DNA from: Evernia prunastri
Lineage: Eukaryota; Ascomycota; Lecanoromycetes; Lecanorales; Parmeliaceae
DNA: 64,000 bases
Reading direction: 5' to 3'
Assembly: GCA_003184365.1 (NCBI GenBank)
Contig: NKYR01000039.1
Span: 124,001 to 188,000, forward strand
Below, one piece after another: positions 24,811 through 36,037 of this stretch. Position numbers and translations under genes: made by a program. The notes under the pieces are model-generated. The model was given only the letters and a program-made list of their open reading frames with translations. It did not search any database and had not been told where the DNA came from. The first letter of the stretch is position 1; the number at the start of each line of letters is the position of its first letter.

Positions 24811-25535
24811 GTAAAGACTCGGTGGAGGAGAAAGCCGTAGGTCCTTCTCACGGCCTTCTGGTAATGAAGTCTCCGGTGACAGCGAGTCTCGGAGTAAGAG
24901 TTTTGCTCGTGCCCGAAACTTGGGAAGTACCTCCTCAGGTGTTAGAAGCAATGGAGAGACTTACTCGGTGTAAGAGAGACTTAAAAGGAGCCCACCGGGA
25001 AAAGGAATGACACATAGCACAAAGCAACGATCTTCATGATTATGGCAGTCAGTCGGACTTCGTCGGCTGCGTGTCGAGCTTTCTTTGAGTACGAAGCTAG
25101 ATGTGTCAAGGGAACAACGTGCAAGTATCAGAGGTTTCATCACTCAGCTGATAAAATGCAACACATTTTACACAAAGTTGAAATGTGTTGAAGAGTGCAA
25201 ACATGAGAAATTGGAAAGAGAGACAAGACAACTTAAAAGAACAATGCATGGAGTTAAGTCTCGGAAACTTAGAACTTCAAAGTAATACATAGAGTGAGAC
25301 ACTACAGGAATTACGTGTTTACAAGATTACACATAGTCAGGAGCTGTGTCTAAGTCTTACTCGTCACTCCACTAGCATAATAGCCTTGTCTTTAACAACT
25401 TTTGGCCTTTTCCCTCACAAATTTACAAGCACGACAACCCCAGCCCCTAACATTCATACCCTCCCACCCAATTCAGAAAATCTACACATCTTCTTTGAAC
25501 GCAGACGCAAACTCACCCATAGAAGAAAGGAAGAC
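24811..25535. other. Intergenic
   Basis: Possible upstream exon sequence of the SprT-like gene as far as about 24951, otherwise no supported feature. Confidence 0.4.
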
Positions 25536-26507
25536 TCATAGTTTTGCCGCCTTCTCCGTCTTAGGCCGCAGAATGGATTGCTGAGTCATATTGCACAACA
25601 TCCTCCCATCGCTATCCCACACCTGTGCCTCCGAGTAAGTCCTACCATCCCCACCAGCGAGCGTGGTAATCTCTCGCAAATGCCACGCATTCAAGTCCAC
25701 ATCGTTTGCGAAAATCCTCAGCGCGAAATCTAGACTCGACTGGGCCGCCGCATCGGCCAGAGACTGGTCATTAAGCACAAGAGGCAAGAACGAAAGCCCC
25801 ATGTCCATGACGAAGGCAAGAGCGGCGGCGTGTTGCGCTGGATTCTCCATGCGGTGCCTTGATCGGAAGTAGTCCGATGACGTTTTTGAAGGGAGAGGGA
25901 GGTGGTCTTGCGTCGTAGGGGTACCATTCTCCACCGCTCCTATGAGATTTTGCGTCGTGACTGCTTCAGGATATGGCCGTTGGTCGAAGAAGCGTTCTGC
26001 GAGACCAAAGAGCGTCTTGTGCATCTGTACCCCCTTTTCACTAGCAAGACCCCGCTCCAGGATACTTTCACGGTTCTCCTCCACAGTGGGGCAGTCTTCC
26101 ACGGCGACATAGGCCATTCTCGGCGGTCTCGAATACCTCAGCAGAGTCGCCGGCTCAGCAATCTGGAAGTCTGCGCTCAGAAATAGACACAGCCGCGTCT
26201 TTCCATTTTTCTGCGCCTGACTCGTTTCTACGTGTCGAGTGGCGAATGTCCTGGTAGTGCGAATATCGCGAACTTTGCATTGCAATTTACGGTCCGTGAA
26301 AGCGGGGCCAAGGTAGTTCCCCAGTGCTGAGTAGAGAAAGAAGCCGGAAGGAATCGTTTGGAGTGCTGCATTGATGGTTACGGCGAGAGTGTTCCCACCA
26401 TAGGCCATATTCGCCATGTTGCCCATTCGTTCGGGTTTGTGCAAGGACACGAACATGTTGGGGTTTGTCTGCCGTACAGATACCAACTCGGTGATGGTGC
26501 TTGCCAT
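25536..26507 (-). CDS. Acyl-CoA thioesterase II-like protein with a C-terminal AKL
   Basis: Intronless gene for a 323-residue double-hotdog thioesterase (TesB/ACOT8-like) that would hydrolyse fatty acyl-CoA. NMAYGGNTLAVTINAA matches the first hotdog helix region. The second half has MDMGLSFLPL and SLDFALRIF, the segment with the Asp/Ser/Thr catalytic set in the family. The last residues are AKL, a recognised variant of the PTS1 peroxisomal targeting signal. A peroxisomal role in chain-length trimming is likely. It may be general metabolism or may feed acyl groups to the neighbouring polyketide genes; position alone cannot decide. Confidence 0.85.
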   Translation of the reverse strand: MASTITELVSVRQTNPNMFVSLHKPERMGNMANMAYGGNTLAVTINAALQTIPSGFFLYSALGNYLGPAFTDRKLQCKVRDIRTTRTFATRHVETSQAQKNGKTRLCLFLSADFQIAEPATLLRYSRPPRMAYVAVEDCPTVEENRESILERGLASEKGVQMHKTLFGLAERFFDQRPYPEAVTTQNLIGAVENGTPTTQDHLPLPSKTSSDYFRSRHRMENPAQHAAALAFVMDMGLSFLPLVLNDQSLADAAAQSSLDFALRIFANDVDLNAWHLREITTLAGGDGRTYSEAQVWDSDGRMLCNMTQQSILRPKTEKAAKL

Positions 26508-26866
26508 GGTGATTTCTGAGCATCAGCAATCTGTCACGTATGCAAAGCAAAATACAGTATTGAATGTCACTCCCGAAGAAAACGCAGGGATCCCAGGAGA
26601 ACCGGAGTCATAGAAAAAGAAGCCAATGGTGTAGATAGTATTGGCGATGTTTAGGACCGGAGATGAGTGCTTACCTGCGAACCTCGACAATTTTCAGGCT
26701 TCTGTTTCTATTTTAGGCCGGTGTTTGATCTTATCTGATAACCTGATCTGGACTAGCATCCAGTTTCAGGCCGCATTTTTTATCCGGTCAAATCGCATCT
26801 GACAAGAGGATCAACAACAGCGCAAAACCACATTTTTGTTCCCACAACCACAACGACATCATTTAT

Positions 26867-26959
26867 GGGCCTGAGGCCTGCAGTACGGTAATCAGCTCAT
26901 TATAAGGTATCTGCCCGTGCCTATAATGAGCGGTTTACACGACTGTAGGCCTCGGGTCC
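26867..26959. repeat. Hairpin-forming inverted repeat (MITE-like)
   Basis: The outer arms at 26867-26884 and 26942-26959 pair at 15 of 18 positions. The inner arms GCTCATTATA (26895-26904) and TATAATGAGC (26922-26931) pair perfectly. At least two of the outer mismatches are transitions. Confidence 0.7.
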
Positions 26960-27817
26960 AAGGACCCCCTGAAAATCGCGCAATGTCACGTACTCTTTCC
27001 GACAGTCAGGCCATCAAGCACGATGCCTTCCTTTCGACTGAGTCATAAAGTTAACGATATGGACCGCCTACCGACCTCGCCCTCTCATAAGCCTATTATA
27101 TTCAGCATAAGATCGATATCACATACAGTCCTCTCGACGCGTCCGGTAACAATATGCCATGTGTCATTTCAGTCATTTCCAGCAATCCAAGTCATTCCAG
27201 CAATCAACAGACCGTAACGTCTCTATACTGTCAGATCTCAACATCTAGACAATACATTTCACTTCACATCAAGCCTCCGCAATACCGACACACCCTCTTA
27301 CCCCAAGAGGGCATATTCTTCTACCGTCATCGACTACCTATTCAGCCTACAACACGAGCGAATATCCACTCTGTCCTCTTCCGGAGTGCCTCGATATATA
27401 CGGTTTCCAATCGTTCGACTTCGCCCTATCGAAACGTATCCGCCGTCTCATTCCTCGATAAAGGTGATACCGGATCTTGAACCTCGGCCGCCTACCGAGC
27501 AATAGACTCTGAGAAGTAGTGACCCTCAGAGTCGTCAGGGCAATCCCGTCTAGTGGGCTGAAATGGAAAAGAGTTGGAATTGGGATACTGTTCTTTGGGA
27601 CCCCCGGGCTTAGAGGGGTCCCACCCCATACTGAATCTACAATATATCAAAACACCAAGGGTTTCGGGTCAAAAAGCAGGAAATGGTTCTTTACGAAAGG
27701 GGTCCGGCGACCGTAGGGTAGCCTCTTTCAATGGTTCAGAAATTTAGGTAGATTATTTGATAGATAGCACATCTCGCATAGTCGGCCAATCAGGCAAGAC
27801 TCCTGGGTAGTATGAAG

Positions 27818-27852
<35 letters not shown>
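27818..27852 (+). repeat. CAAT microsatellite
   Basis: About 8.5 tandem copies of a CAAT tetramer. Confidence 0.95.
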
Positions 27853-27853
<1 letters not shown>

Positions 27854-28130
27854 TCGCATCTGACAAAAATGTAACCCGCGGTTCTCGCGAGCGTCACGGA
27901 CTAAATTTCGAGCAGAGCTGTAACAGAAGGCAAAGGATGCAAAAGGCAGCCGGTAAGAGTATTAAAGACATGAGAAAAGACGGAATCTTGTATAACCAAC
28001 CGTATTCACTCACTAAGGCCGTCAATTCTCAGATGGTATACCGCGTCGCTATGCTGTGCAATTCGAGAAAAACATAAAGGGAAGAGACCGCCCTTACTTC
28101 GAGCCCCCGGCCACTCTCAGAAACGTCCTC

Positions 28131-29374
28131 CTATATTGCGTGCGAAATTACATCTGAAGTACCATCCCTCAGCGCCGGATGCGTCTCCCCATCTGGCCCA
28201 GCAACCGCCCTCTGCTTGCTCCTCGTCCCAGCAGCCAACGATGATTCCGCCGTTAGATGGCCCGAAGTTGGCTGGTCATACGGCTTTTGGGCTACGTCCT
28301 CGCGGGACAGCCGCTGCCTTTCAACCACTTCCACCTCTCCTTGCTGAACAGGCTGATAGTCGTAACCAGGCTGAGCCCTGCTTTGTCGCTGCCTCATCTC
28401 CATAGCCTGCCCCGACCCGCTGCTCTCCTGTAATGGCCGGTAGCTACCTCCGTACTGAGCTTGACCGCTGGGAATGAAACCGCCGTTCGGACCGGTCATG
28501 TCGGCGATCATCTTGCGTGCGATTTCCGTCGCTTCCGCCGTGATGGCGCGGGCTTGCCTGCTGGTGACGGAGTGGCGGCGGCCGTGGGGGTACCGGCAAG
28601 CGGAGATGAAGAGTGCGAAATGGAAGAGTCTGGATACTGCGAGTTAGTAGTCTCGAAAGAGAAGAAAGATCCGATGGAGACTGATAATTAAGGGGATGAG
28701 TGCAGGGGTGGAATGTGGAAAAGGAAGCGAGCTTACAAGACGACAAAAGTCATCGCAGCGCCCACCGCGACGACCACACCTTTGTGCTGAACAGCGCTAA
28801 GATACTGATCCCTCGCAGCACAGGTCGCGAATCCTCCACACTGCGATGACTGACTCGTCAAAGGGACGGTCGTCCCGTTCGCTGTGTACTCAAACTGCGC
28901 CCCATTACTGTAAGTCCCAACTCCATATCCCAACCCCTCATCAGAACTATCATCGTAACCATACGCATTCACAAAACTGTAATTAGTCGCGCCAATGGCC
29001 GCAAGAGCGCCCGTGATCCCGAGTCCCAGCCACAGCAGCAGGTCGCACGCCACGTTGGCCCCGGGGTGGATGAAACGATGCCGCGCGAGGAGGGTGACGA
29101 TGTTGGCGATATTCCAAACGATGGAGAGCCCGAGGGTGATGAACTGCCACGGCAGTGTGGTGAAATCGAGGGAGTTGTAGTAGTAGTTGTCATCGTAGTC
29201 GTAGGGGTCTGAGGAACCCGTGTCGTCGATGGGACCTCGGGCGTGAGATGTCATGGCCCAGGCGGTGGTGCCTATGCCGACAATAGCGAGGAGGATGGCT
29301 AGGAAGCGCAATATGGCTTTCCAGAGAAAGGTGGGGTCCTCGTCGTACATTGCGGAGCGCGAAGGGCGCGCCAT
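28131..29374 (-). CDS. Four-transmembrane protein of unknown function
   Basis: A 378-residue protein from two exons (29374-28737 and 28629-28131) joined across a 107-base intron with a perfect ACTAAC branch site. It has four hydrophobic segments near residues 18-40, 77-96, 108-130 and 200-225, with the splice inside the last one. The first outer loop is rich in Asp and Tyr; the second carries several Cys. The C-terminal 140 residues are cytosolic, Gln/Arg/Ser-rich and probably disordered. The layout recalls the MARVEL/tetraspan group of fungal membrane proteins, but no diagnostic motif was found, so function is left open. Confidence 0.75.
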
Positions 29375-30607
29375 TGCTGCGGAACTCTACCGGAAATGCG
29401 AACAGTGGACAGAGTAAAAGGTTGCGGAGGGTGTGGTTGTTGAAAGAATGTCTGTCCGACGATGTTATTTTTGGATAAGGAAAGGAAAGTGGCATGATTA
29501 TTATTTTTGTACCTAGGTATACAAATAATGAAGGTTTTCGCAGTAGCCTTGCACCGCCCATGCTATCCTTTCCTAAATCACGGAAGTTTGAAGCTAGACC
29601 AATTGGCGGCGAACTCTGATATCTTGGCACTTAAATACGGATAAACCCACCAATCATACACCGAACGCAATGGCACTCATCCGCGTTGGATACGAGATTG
29701 CTTCTTGGCAACATCTATTCTTAGTATCTCCCTCCCCTACAACATAAGGTAGCCTTTAGCCTTTAGGGGCAGGAAAAAGTCGTCTTGTCCCTAGCAATGA
29801 AAGGAAGATTTTCTACTACTCGTAGCAGAATATGAAGTCGCAAGCGGTGACCGTAGCAGAGTACTACGTAAGTCGCAAGCTCCTTAAATCATGTTGTCCG
29901 ATGAGGGTGTCTGGCGAGCAGCTCTAGGTGTGTTTCCTATCGGTACCGCGCGTGCTCAACCGGCACAGCAATAGTCGCGAGACAAAAATTACACGTGAGT
30001 TCGAGTTCCTCAGGGGTAAAGGGTGAGATACCTCAAACGAGAATACCACGACACGTTCAACACTCGTTATATGTAAAAGTCGTCTCTATGAGATCGAGCA
30101 GGACGATACTACAATAATGGAAGCGTTTATATACGTAGGCTGTCCCTACACTATCTGCACTTTCTCTCTTCCCACTGACTGAGCTTACGTGGCTCGTATA
30201 CGAGTGAAAGCAGACGGCGTCTACGGCACAGCGTCTTCGTGGATTATCAGTGCCCGAGTGATACTGGGGTACAACGTCACGAGAGTCTATCTTTGCTTCT
30301 TAAGTCTTGAGTGCTAAGATGAATAGACGAGGTCACGACATATTTATCCTGGTGGTTTCGCCCAAGTGGTTCCAGCTGAATTCGGGTACGGATGGCAAGA
30401 GGGATCACCCAAAGCCGCTCTCAGGAGTCAGCTAGGTGAATGCTCTAGATTTGGTTCGCTATCTATGGGGCAACTGTATATGAGGAGCACAAGGGATCTG
30501 GCTGAGCCTTATTCCCCTATGAAGCCTGCGGGGTAGCCCTAGTGGGGCCTCGTATGGTGTTCGGTACCATTAAATCACCAACGGAAAGATCTTGTGGTCC
30601 AGCATGT
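29375..30607. other. Intergenic with element fragment
   Basis: About 1.2 kb without a supported gene. Positions 29821-29886 hold sequence related to the hairpin element at 33017-33084. Confidence 0.5.
29821..29886 (+). repeat. Fragment related to the 33.0 kb hairpin element
   Basis: CGTAGCAGA...GTCGCAAGC occurs twice within 66 bases and ends AGCTCCTTA. The copy at 33020-33059 has CGTAGCAGAATA...GTCGCGAGCTCCTTA in the same orientation. Confidence 0.6.
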
Positions 30608-32906
30608 CTACGAAGTCCCAGCAAGTTCCCCTCTGCGCACGAACTCGTGCAGAGCATTCGCCGTGATCTGTGCAACATCGTTCTCATAGTTCTTCCACGC
30701 CAACGCACCCACCCAGTTCATGGAACCGACCGAGAAGACTGCGCCTCCAGCGGCAGTCTCGAAGAATACGAGGTCGCTTCGTATCTTGTCCGATGTTGTG
30801 CCGGTGGTGTTTGTCATGGGGAACATGCTCTCTTCGTTGAACAAAAGATAGTCATCCGAATGACCGCCGGCAAGTTTGCTCGTCGCAATGATCACAGCGT
30901 TTCGCGGCGTCCCGAGATTATAGTCGAGGCGATCAATTTCATCGCCAGATGCAGCTCTCTGTACAAGTCCGACGTCTCCAATCGTCGTTGCAGTCTCGAG
31001 TCCTGCGCCGTGAAAGAGGAATGCCAGCCTAGGATCTGACCGTGCTTCTTCCGTGATGCCGTATCCGACCCCATCAGCTACTCCCATGGCGCACGACCCA
31101 ATGCCAAATAGCTGGTTTGGTGGTCGACCTCTGGTACGCCATAATCCTCCCAACTCACCGGTCAAAGAGTGATGCCAGTTGCCTGGAGGTAGGCTAAAGG
31201 TTCTGTAGCCTTGGTTGGCACGACGTACTTCTATGCGATGGGGATGGGATGGATCATGTGTAGTCACCTAGTAGTATCCGTTGCCGCCGAGGTACATGAA
31301 ATGGCCACTATCGTTGAGGAAGGAAGCGTAGGAATTTAACATGCTGTATGTTGGGTACTCAGGATGGCTGCCCGATAGTAGGACTTTGTATCGATTCAAC
31401 AGTGGTGCACCATATTCGTTGAGGTCATGGTCTGTGATTAGATCGTAACCCTTTGAGCCAAGTTCGCGCTTAAGGAAGCCGATGTACCAAAGATCGGCGG
31501 AAAACCCTCGTGGGCCTCCGTGTGCCTAGAATGAGTAATCGGGTCTCATGTTGAGAATTGGTCGTTTGGAGGAGGAATAGTAAGTGCCCGAGCCGTCATT
31601 GTGGCCATCATACAATGAAATACCAAGGTCAGGGCGCTCTTCGAGCGTGTCAAAATACTTATCCTGCTTTACTCTTTCAGCTGCGAAGTGGACTTGCCTT
31701 GTCTCGTCATAAAGATGCTCGTTCGCGTATGCTGTTGTGAATTGGCACGTGACTCATAGATGGCATTGGTTTGAGTGGCTTACCCATGTACGTGAAAGTA
31801 GACATGATCAAAGCAACAGGTGGCGCTTTTGCAGTCTTTGGATCTGGTCTTACACAGAATGGTATGATGTCTTGTGTGACTCCGTCGTCAACATGCACAC
31901 CATAGCATCCTGAGCTCAAGTCCGGTGGAATCTGCAGCTCAAAGCTCGTATCCCATGCAGCATCATCCAGATCGTCATCATGAAAATGTATCGCGCCGTA
32001 GCCGTACGAAGCACGTGTCCAGTCGTTTTGGCTAGCATCCCAATCATGGCCAGTCAAAGCTCTTGCAGGTGCGTTGACGAGGGTCCCGTGGCGATGTTTG
32101 CCGGAGATATCGCGGACTTGGTCAGTTGATATATCAATAGCAAAGCCAAGATCTAATACGATCTCCACTCTGTCCTTTGAAGTGGTCTCAATTCTGAAGC
32201 CGTCAATCTTACCGTTGAAAGTTGCTGATCTCATCGGGTGATTGGCTACGCTGGTTCGGCGTGAATCGCTGGCGATTACCAAAGGCTTGACAGAGGCGAT
32301 ATTAGAAATCTCAGACAGCTTTTGCTCGTGCTGAATAGGAAGAGAAGCCTGTCCAAGGTCTGCACTCTTTCTCTGCGCGCTGAGTTGGACTTTTCCTGCT
32401 ACTCGGTCAATGGAAAACTTGATATGATACCATTGGTGTCTAGAGATCTTCAGAGGGAACACCACTTCCTGTGTCTGGCTGAGCCCTGCAATTTCAGCTC
32501 TGAGGCGACTAGATTCGTCCAAGAAGCATGCGAAGCCACTTGAGGTCTCACGATCCAAAGACGAGAAAAGGAATTGCTCATGGTACGATCCTTCTGGAAG
32601 AGTAGCCTGGCACCAAAAGCTGATCGACAACAAATCAACATCATTTAATTTTGCGCCACCCCATGAAGGGATGCGTATGGAAGACCCGGTACGGCTAAAT
32701 TGCAATTTGCCTTGATGTGACTGCTGTGGAATACTTTCGATGAGCTTGTGCGCTACTGGTGGTGCATCCGGATGGTCGAAGCCAGCTAGAATGCGAAGAC
32801 CCTTGCTGCTGAACGTAGGCTGGGCGCAAGATATTTTTACAGCCAGGCGGTGACCCGGAGAAACGATCAACGGATCAGTGTAACCGATGATGCTGGAGCT
32901 GCTCAT
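30608..32906 (-). pseudogene. N,N-dimethylformamidase beta-subunit-like gene with two in-frame TAG codons
   Basis: Encodes a protein of the bacterial DMFase large-subunit type: an N-terminal LamG/concanavalin-like domain (about residues 60-250, SISFWCQATLPEG) and a C-terminal DMFA2_C-like domain. Two exons, 32906-31784 and 31731-30608, hold one frame of 749 codons apart from TAG at 31527-31525 and at 31270-31268. Both stops fall where the family has tryptophan: RPDYSF(stop)AHGG and GGNGYY(stop)VTTHDP. Each is a TGG-to-TAG change, that is CpA to TpA on the opposite strand, the RIP direction. No splice pair removes either stop. The rest of the frame is undamaged, so decay is recent or the stops are tolerated. 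The natural substrate of the fungal relatives is not known; the family hydrolyses small amides. Confidence 0.85.
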
Positions 32907-33916
32907 GTTGGAAGTTGAAGCCAAGTGATATTTCTGTTAGATACCTAAGTCTGTTCGCCCCATGATGAGTGAGTTCGCGATTTGTGGTGGCGATCTAAGA
33001 AGGCGTCACAGAGGTCAATCGTAGCAGAATACCTTCGTTTTACGTCGCGAGCTCCTTACCGCGTATTAGTATTCTGCTACGATTAGCGCGAGCCTCGAAT
33101 CCTTCGCCTTCCTTGGCTTTTTATCTAACCAGGCGTCGCGGGATGGCCGGAGCATACTCTATAGTAATCAATACATTCTCCATGGCACAAGAACAGGGGA
33201 CAAGGCACGTACGGAGTCTAGCCATATACAGGTTTGCGCTGGATGAGTAGACCGGTACTCTGTCTTCAGAGGAAGCCATATGGCGTACCTCTGGAGCATC
33301 TTCAGTAACGATACGTGTACGGTGAAGCAAGGCTACCAAGGTGCATTTTCTCTGAGCTGTCTAAGATTCCAAGCATGCTAGATCATGAACTAGATGCGTG
33401 AAAATTATCCAGCCAAGACGCCAGACGTCATCTCGCAGGATTTGTAGCGCGCTGCAGGGCGTGATGCAGGTTGATTGGACCTTTATGCTGTACCAACTCA
33501 CCGCTAGACATCCATCGCGCAAAGCCCACGACGATTTCCCTGAAACAAGAGGCCAAAGATGTGTTGAATAGCATTTCACTCATGAATCTGGTGACGGTTA
33601 CAATAGGCCAACAAAGCCTAGAAGAACCGTAAGAAAGCGCCGCCGTATTACCCAGGAGCGTTGTGGAGCACTCCTCGAATTGACATTGCCCGAAAATTTC
33701 TCACGCGGCTGGCAAAGATGCTGTCTGTACGACTGAACGAGTAGGTTGAGATCTTCCAGCGTCGTGACTACCCATCCTTGTACAGCTTGCTGATGAATAT
33801 CCCAGCCCCACAATCCAAAATGTGCTTACTGGAGTCGTGCTTGCCTTAAACCCTGGTATTTAGTGGGTGTAAAGTTCGGCCAAGAAGCTCGTCAGAGGAA
33901 GAGCTGAACCTTTCAG
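32907..33916. other. Intergenic with hairpin element
   Basis: Contains the hairpin at 33017-33084. The first exon of the downstream transporter should lie here but none is recognisable. Confidence 0.5.
33017..33084. repeat. 68-base hairpin element
   Basis: The 15-base arms AATCGTAGCAGAATA (33017-33031) and TATTCTGCTACGATT (33070-33084) are perfect inverted repeats. The interior includes TCGCGAGCTCCTTA, which is shared with 29821-29886. Confidence 0.8.
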
Positions 33917-35474
33917 TCTCGCCGTCACGCTCCTTGGTGCTGGAGGTGGACCCGCGAACGAGACGCAGATGGTGAACACGGCCAACTCTGTACTCTATGC
34001 GTACGTGCGCCTCTTTGCGTTGGCGGTCGGAGGTTTATTCGCGGAACATGTAGGGTATGGTTCGCCGTGGGCTGGTTCAGTGGGTCAATTGTTACTACCA
34101 TTGGTCCGAAATACACATTGATGTTGGGTACACTGGGATATCCGGTCTACGTCGGCTCCTTGTGGTACTGTGGGTACCATCGTTTCATAGCAATTGGGAA
34201 TCGAGCTCATCGTGCTAGTCACAAATACCGCCCACGAATGGTATCCCATCGCCGGCGGCGCTCTTTTGGGTCTGACGGCGAATCTTCTCTGGACCGCCGC
34301 GGGATACATCGCGTTCTCCTATTCCACAGAGCAGAAAAGAGGATCCTTTATAAGCATGCAATGGGCACTGCTCAGCGTAGGCAGTAGGTGCTTTGTCTCT
34401 GCCAGTATGCGAAACTTTCTTACCCCAACTTACAAGTGCATAGGTACTCTTGGATCACTCGTCAGCTTTGGCATCAATTTCAACGCCAGCGCTCTTCAAG
34501 TTCCCGTCTCCGTCTATGTTGTCTTCATCATCTTGATGGTTTCAGGCTTCTTTGTGGCCTGTTTCACGATTTTACCACCTTCTCGGATCCGCCGACCAGA
34601 CGGTACACCATTGGCACACTATCCGCACGAGGGGTTTTGGCACGAGCTCAAAGCTCAGAGCAAGCTTTTCAGTGACTGGAGGCTACTGGTTTTGTTTGTT
34701 CCTCTGTTTGGAAGTGAGATAGTCGTGATTGTCTTTTCCTCGCTTAACTGTGAGTGGTTACCCTACTCTCTCCAATTCAAAGGGAGATTGGCTCAGGACT
34801 TACGCCTTCGCGCAGCGCTCTACTTTAATATTCGCACACGGTCTCTGAATTCAGTGTGTTCCAACCTAATGCAGATTGTAGGTGCTATCTGGATTGGTAT
34901 TCTGCTGGACAATAGAAGATTCGGAAGTCGACGGACTCGAGGCTTTGTATCCATCGCCGCAGTAAGCGTGATTGTTATAGCCGGCTGGATTGGTATCACA
35001 GTGTGGCTGTACAAGAATCCGTTAGACCCGCTCAATCCACCCTTGTTAGATTGGACGGACGGCCCCTTTGGTGGTTTCTTCGTCCTGAATCTTATCTTCG
35101 GAATGAATCTCGTCGTCGTAAGTCGTATTCTCCACCTAAGTTGTAGTTCAATGCTCAGGTGCAAGCCATATTAGTATCAAGTGGTCGCACAATGGATCAT
35201 CGCCACATTCAGCAACGATCCAGAGGAATTGGCTCGACTGGCTGGACTTGCCAAGAGGATTCTGGCCGGTGGCATTGCGACTTCTTTCGGCACGGAAGCA
35301 GCCGGCTTGACCCAGCTGCGTGTGGTGGCGTACAACTTTACGATACAGGCTGTTGGACTGGTCTGCATGGCATTTGTCACCTGGAAATGCGTCACAACAA
35401 CAAACTATTGGAAAGAGGCAAATGTCATACCGCCTGCCGACGTGCAAGAAATTGAGAAGGCAGAGACGGCTTGA
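33917..35474 (+). CDS. UNC93-like (DUF895) MFS transporter, 5' end missing or unresolved
   Basis: Membrane protein of the fungal UNC93-like major facilitator group. Six exons splice cleanly: from about 33917 to 34000, then 34054-34169, 34219-34383, 34444-34749, 34816-35117 and 35175-35474. Family landmarks are LLGAGGG near the start, NTANSVLYA, GPKYTLMLGTLGYPVYVGSL, AGGALLGLTANLLW, SFGINFN and the late LYFNIRTRS block. The expected first 30-40 residues, including the first half of TM1, cannot be found upstream: the frame closes with a TAA near 33871 and a 3' splice signal TTTCAG sits at 33911-33916. Either a distant first exon exists or the gene has lost it. Substrate unknown. Confidence 0.78.
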
Positions 35475-36037
35475 CATCGTGAAACTTGGTTGGCGAGGAT
35501 GACGATTGCATGTGTTTCAATTCAGAAATTGCCTGGCATGTCTTCAGCATGTACAATCGTCGCAAGGGGTTGTGCATTTAAGGTCTCGTCACACTCTTGG
35601 CATCTCATTGCGCGTGCCCGCATTTCAGCTCCCTATTAAGATTCAGATATGCGATGTGCAGGGTGCTTTGTTATTCCCTCTAAGAGGTGTCCTCAGCCTG
35701 TCTCATGAACGATACTAACTTGATGATATAGCCGATACACGCAAGTTATAGCTGAAAAGAGGCTGAGAACCCATATTTGGACAGGTGCATTGCTGATACA
35801 TAGTGCGGATAGACTGTGATTCGAGCTGTTCCCGAGAACGCTAAAGGTAAACAGAGCCAGAGTGCGAGATCCGGCTAAACCGCCAAGACATCTAGAAGCG
35901 CTTTACGGTAAAGCGCTTGGGGTCTATGCATTAAGATGCAGCTCATCTTGAGGAGTCAAATTGTGATCGCTTTGACGAGGACAAGAGGGGAGAGAGGTGA
36001 GCTGCTAAATTTCAGCAGAGACCTTTCGACCTGAAAG
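35475..36037. other. Intergenic
   Basis: No gene or notable repeat was recognised. Confidence 0.5.

Larger units (their letters stand above)
26788..27866. repeat. 18-base direct repeats bracketing 1.04 kb
   Basis: TCAAATCGCATCTGACAA occurs at 26788-26805 and 27849-27866 in the same orientation. The enclosed segment has no clear terminal inverted repeats, so it is not a standard DNA transposon. Confidence 0.75.
26508..28130. other. Repeat-bearing intergenic region
   Basis: About 1.6 kb without a supported gene. It contains a 93-base hairpin (26867-26959), a CAAT microsatellite (27818-27852) and an 18-base perfect direct repeat (26788-26805 and 27849-27866) bracketing about 1.04 kb. It looks like transposon or recombination debris. 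Confidence 0.5.
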
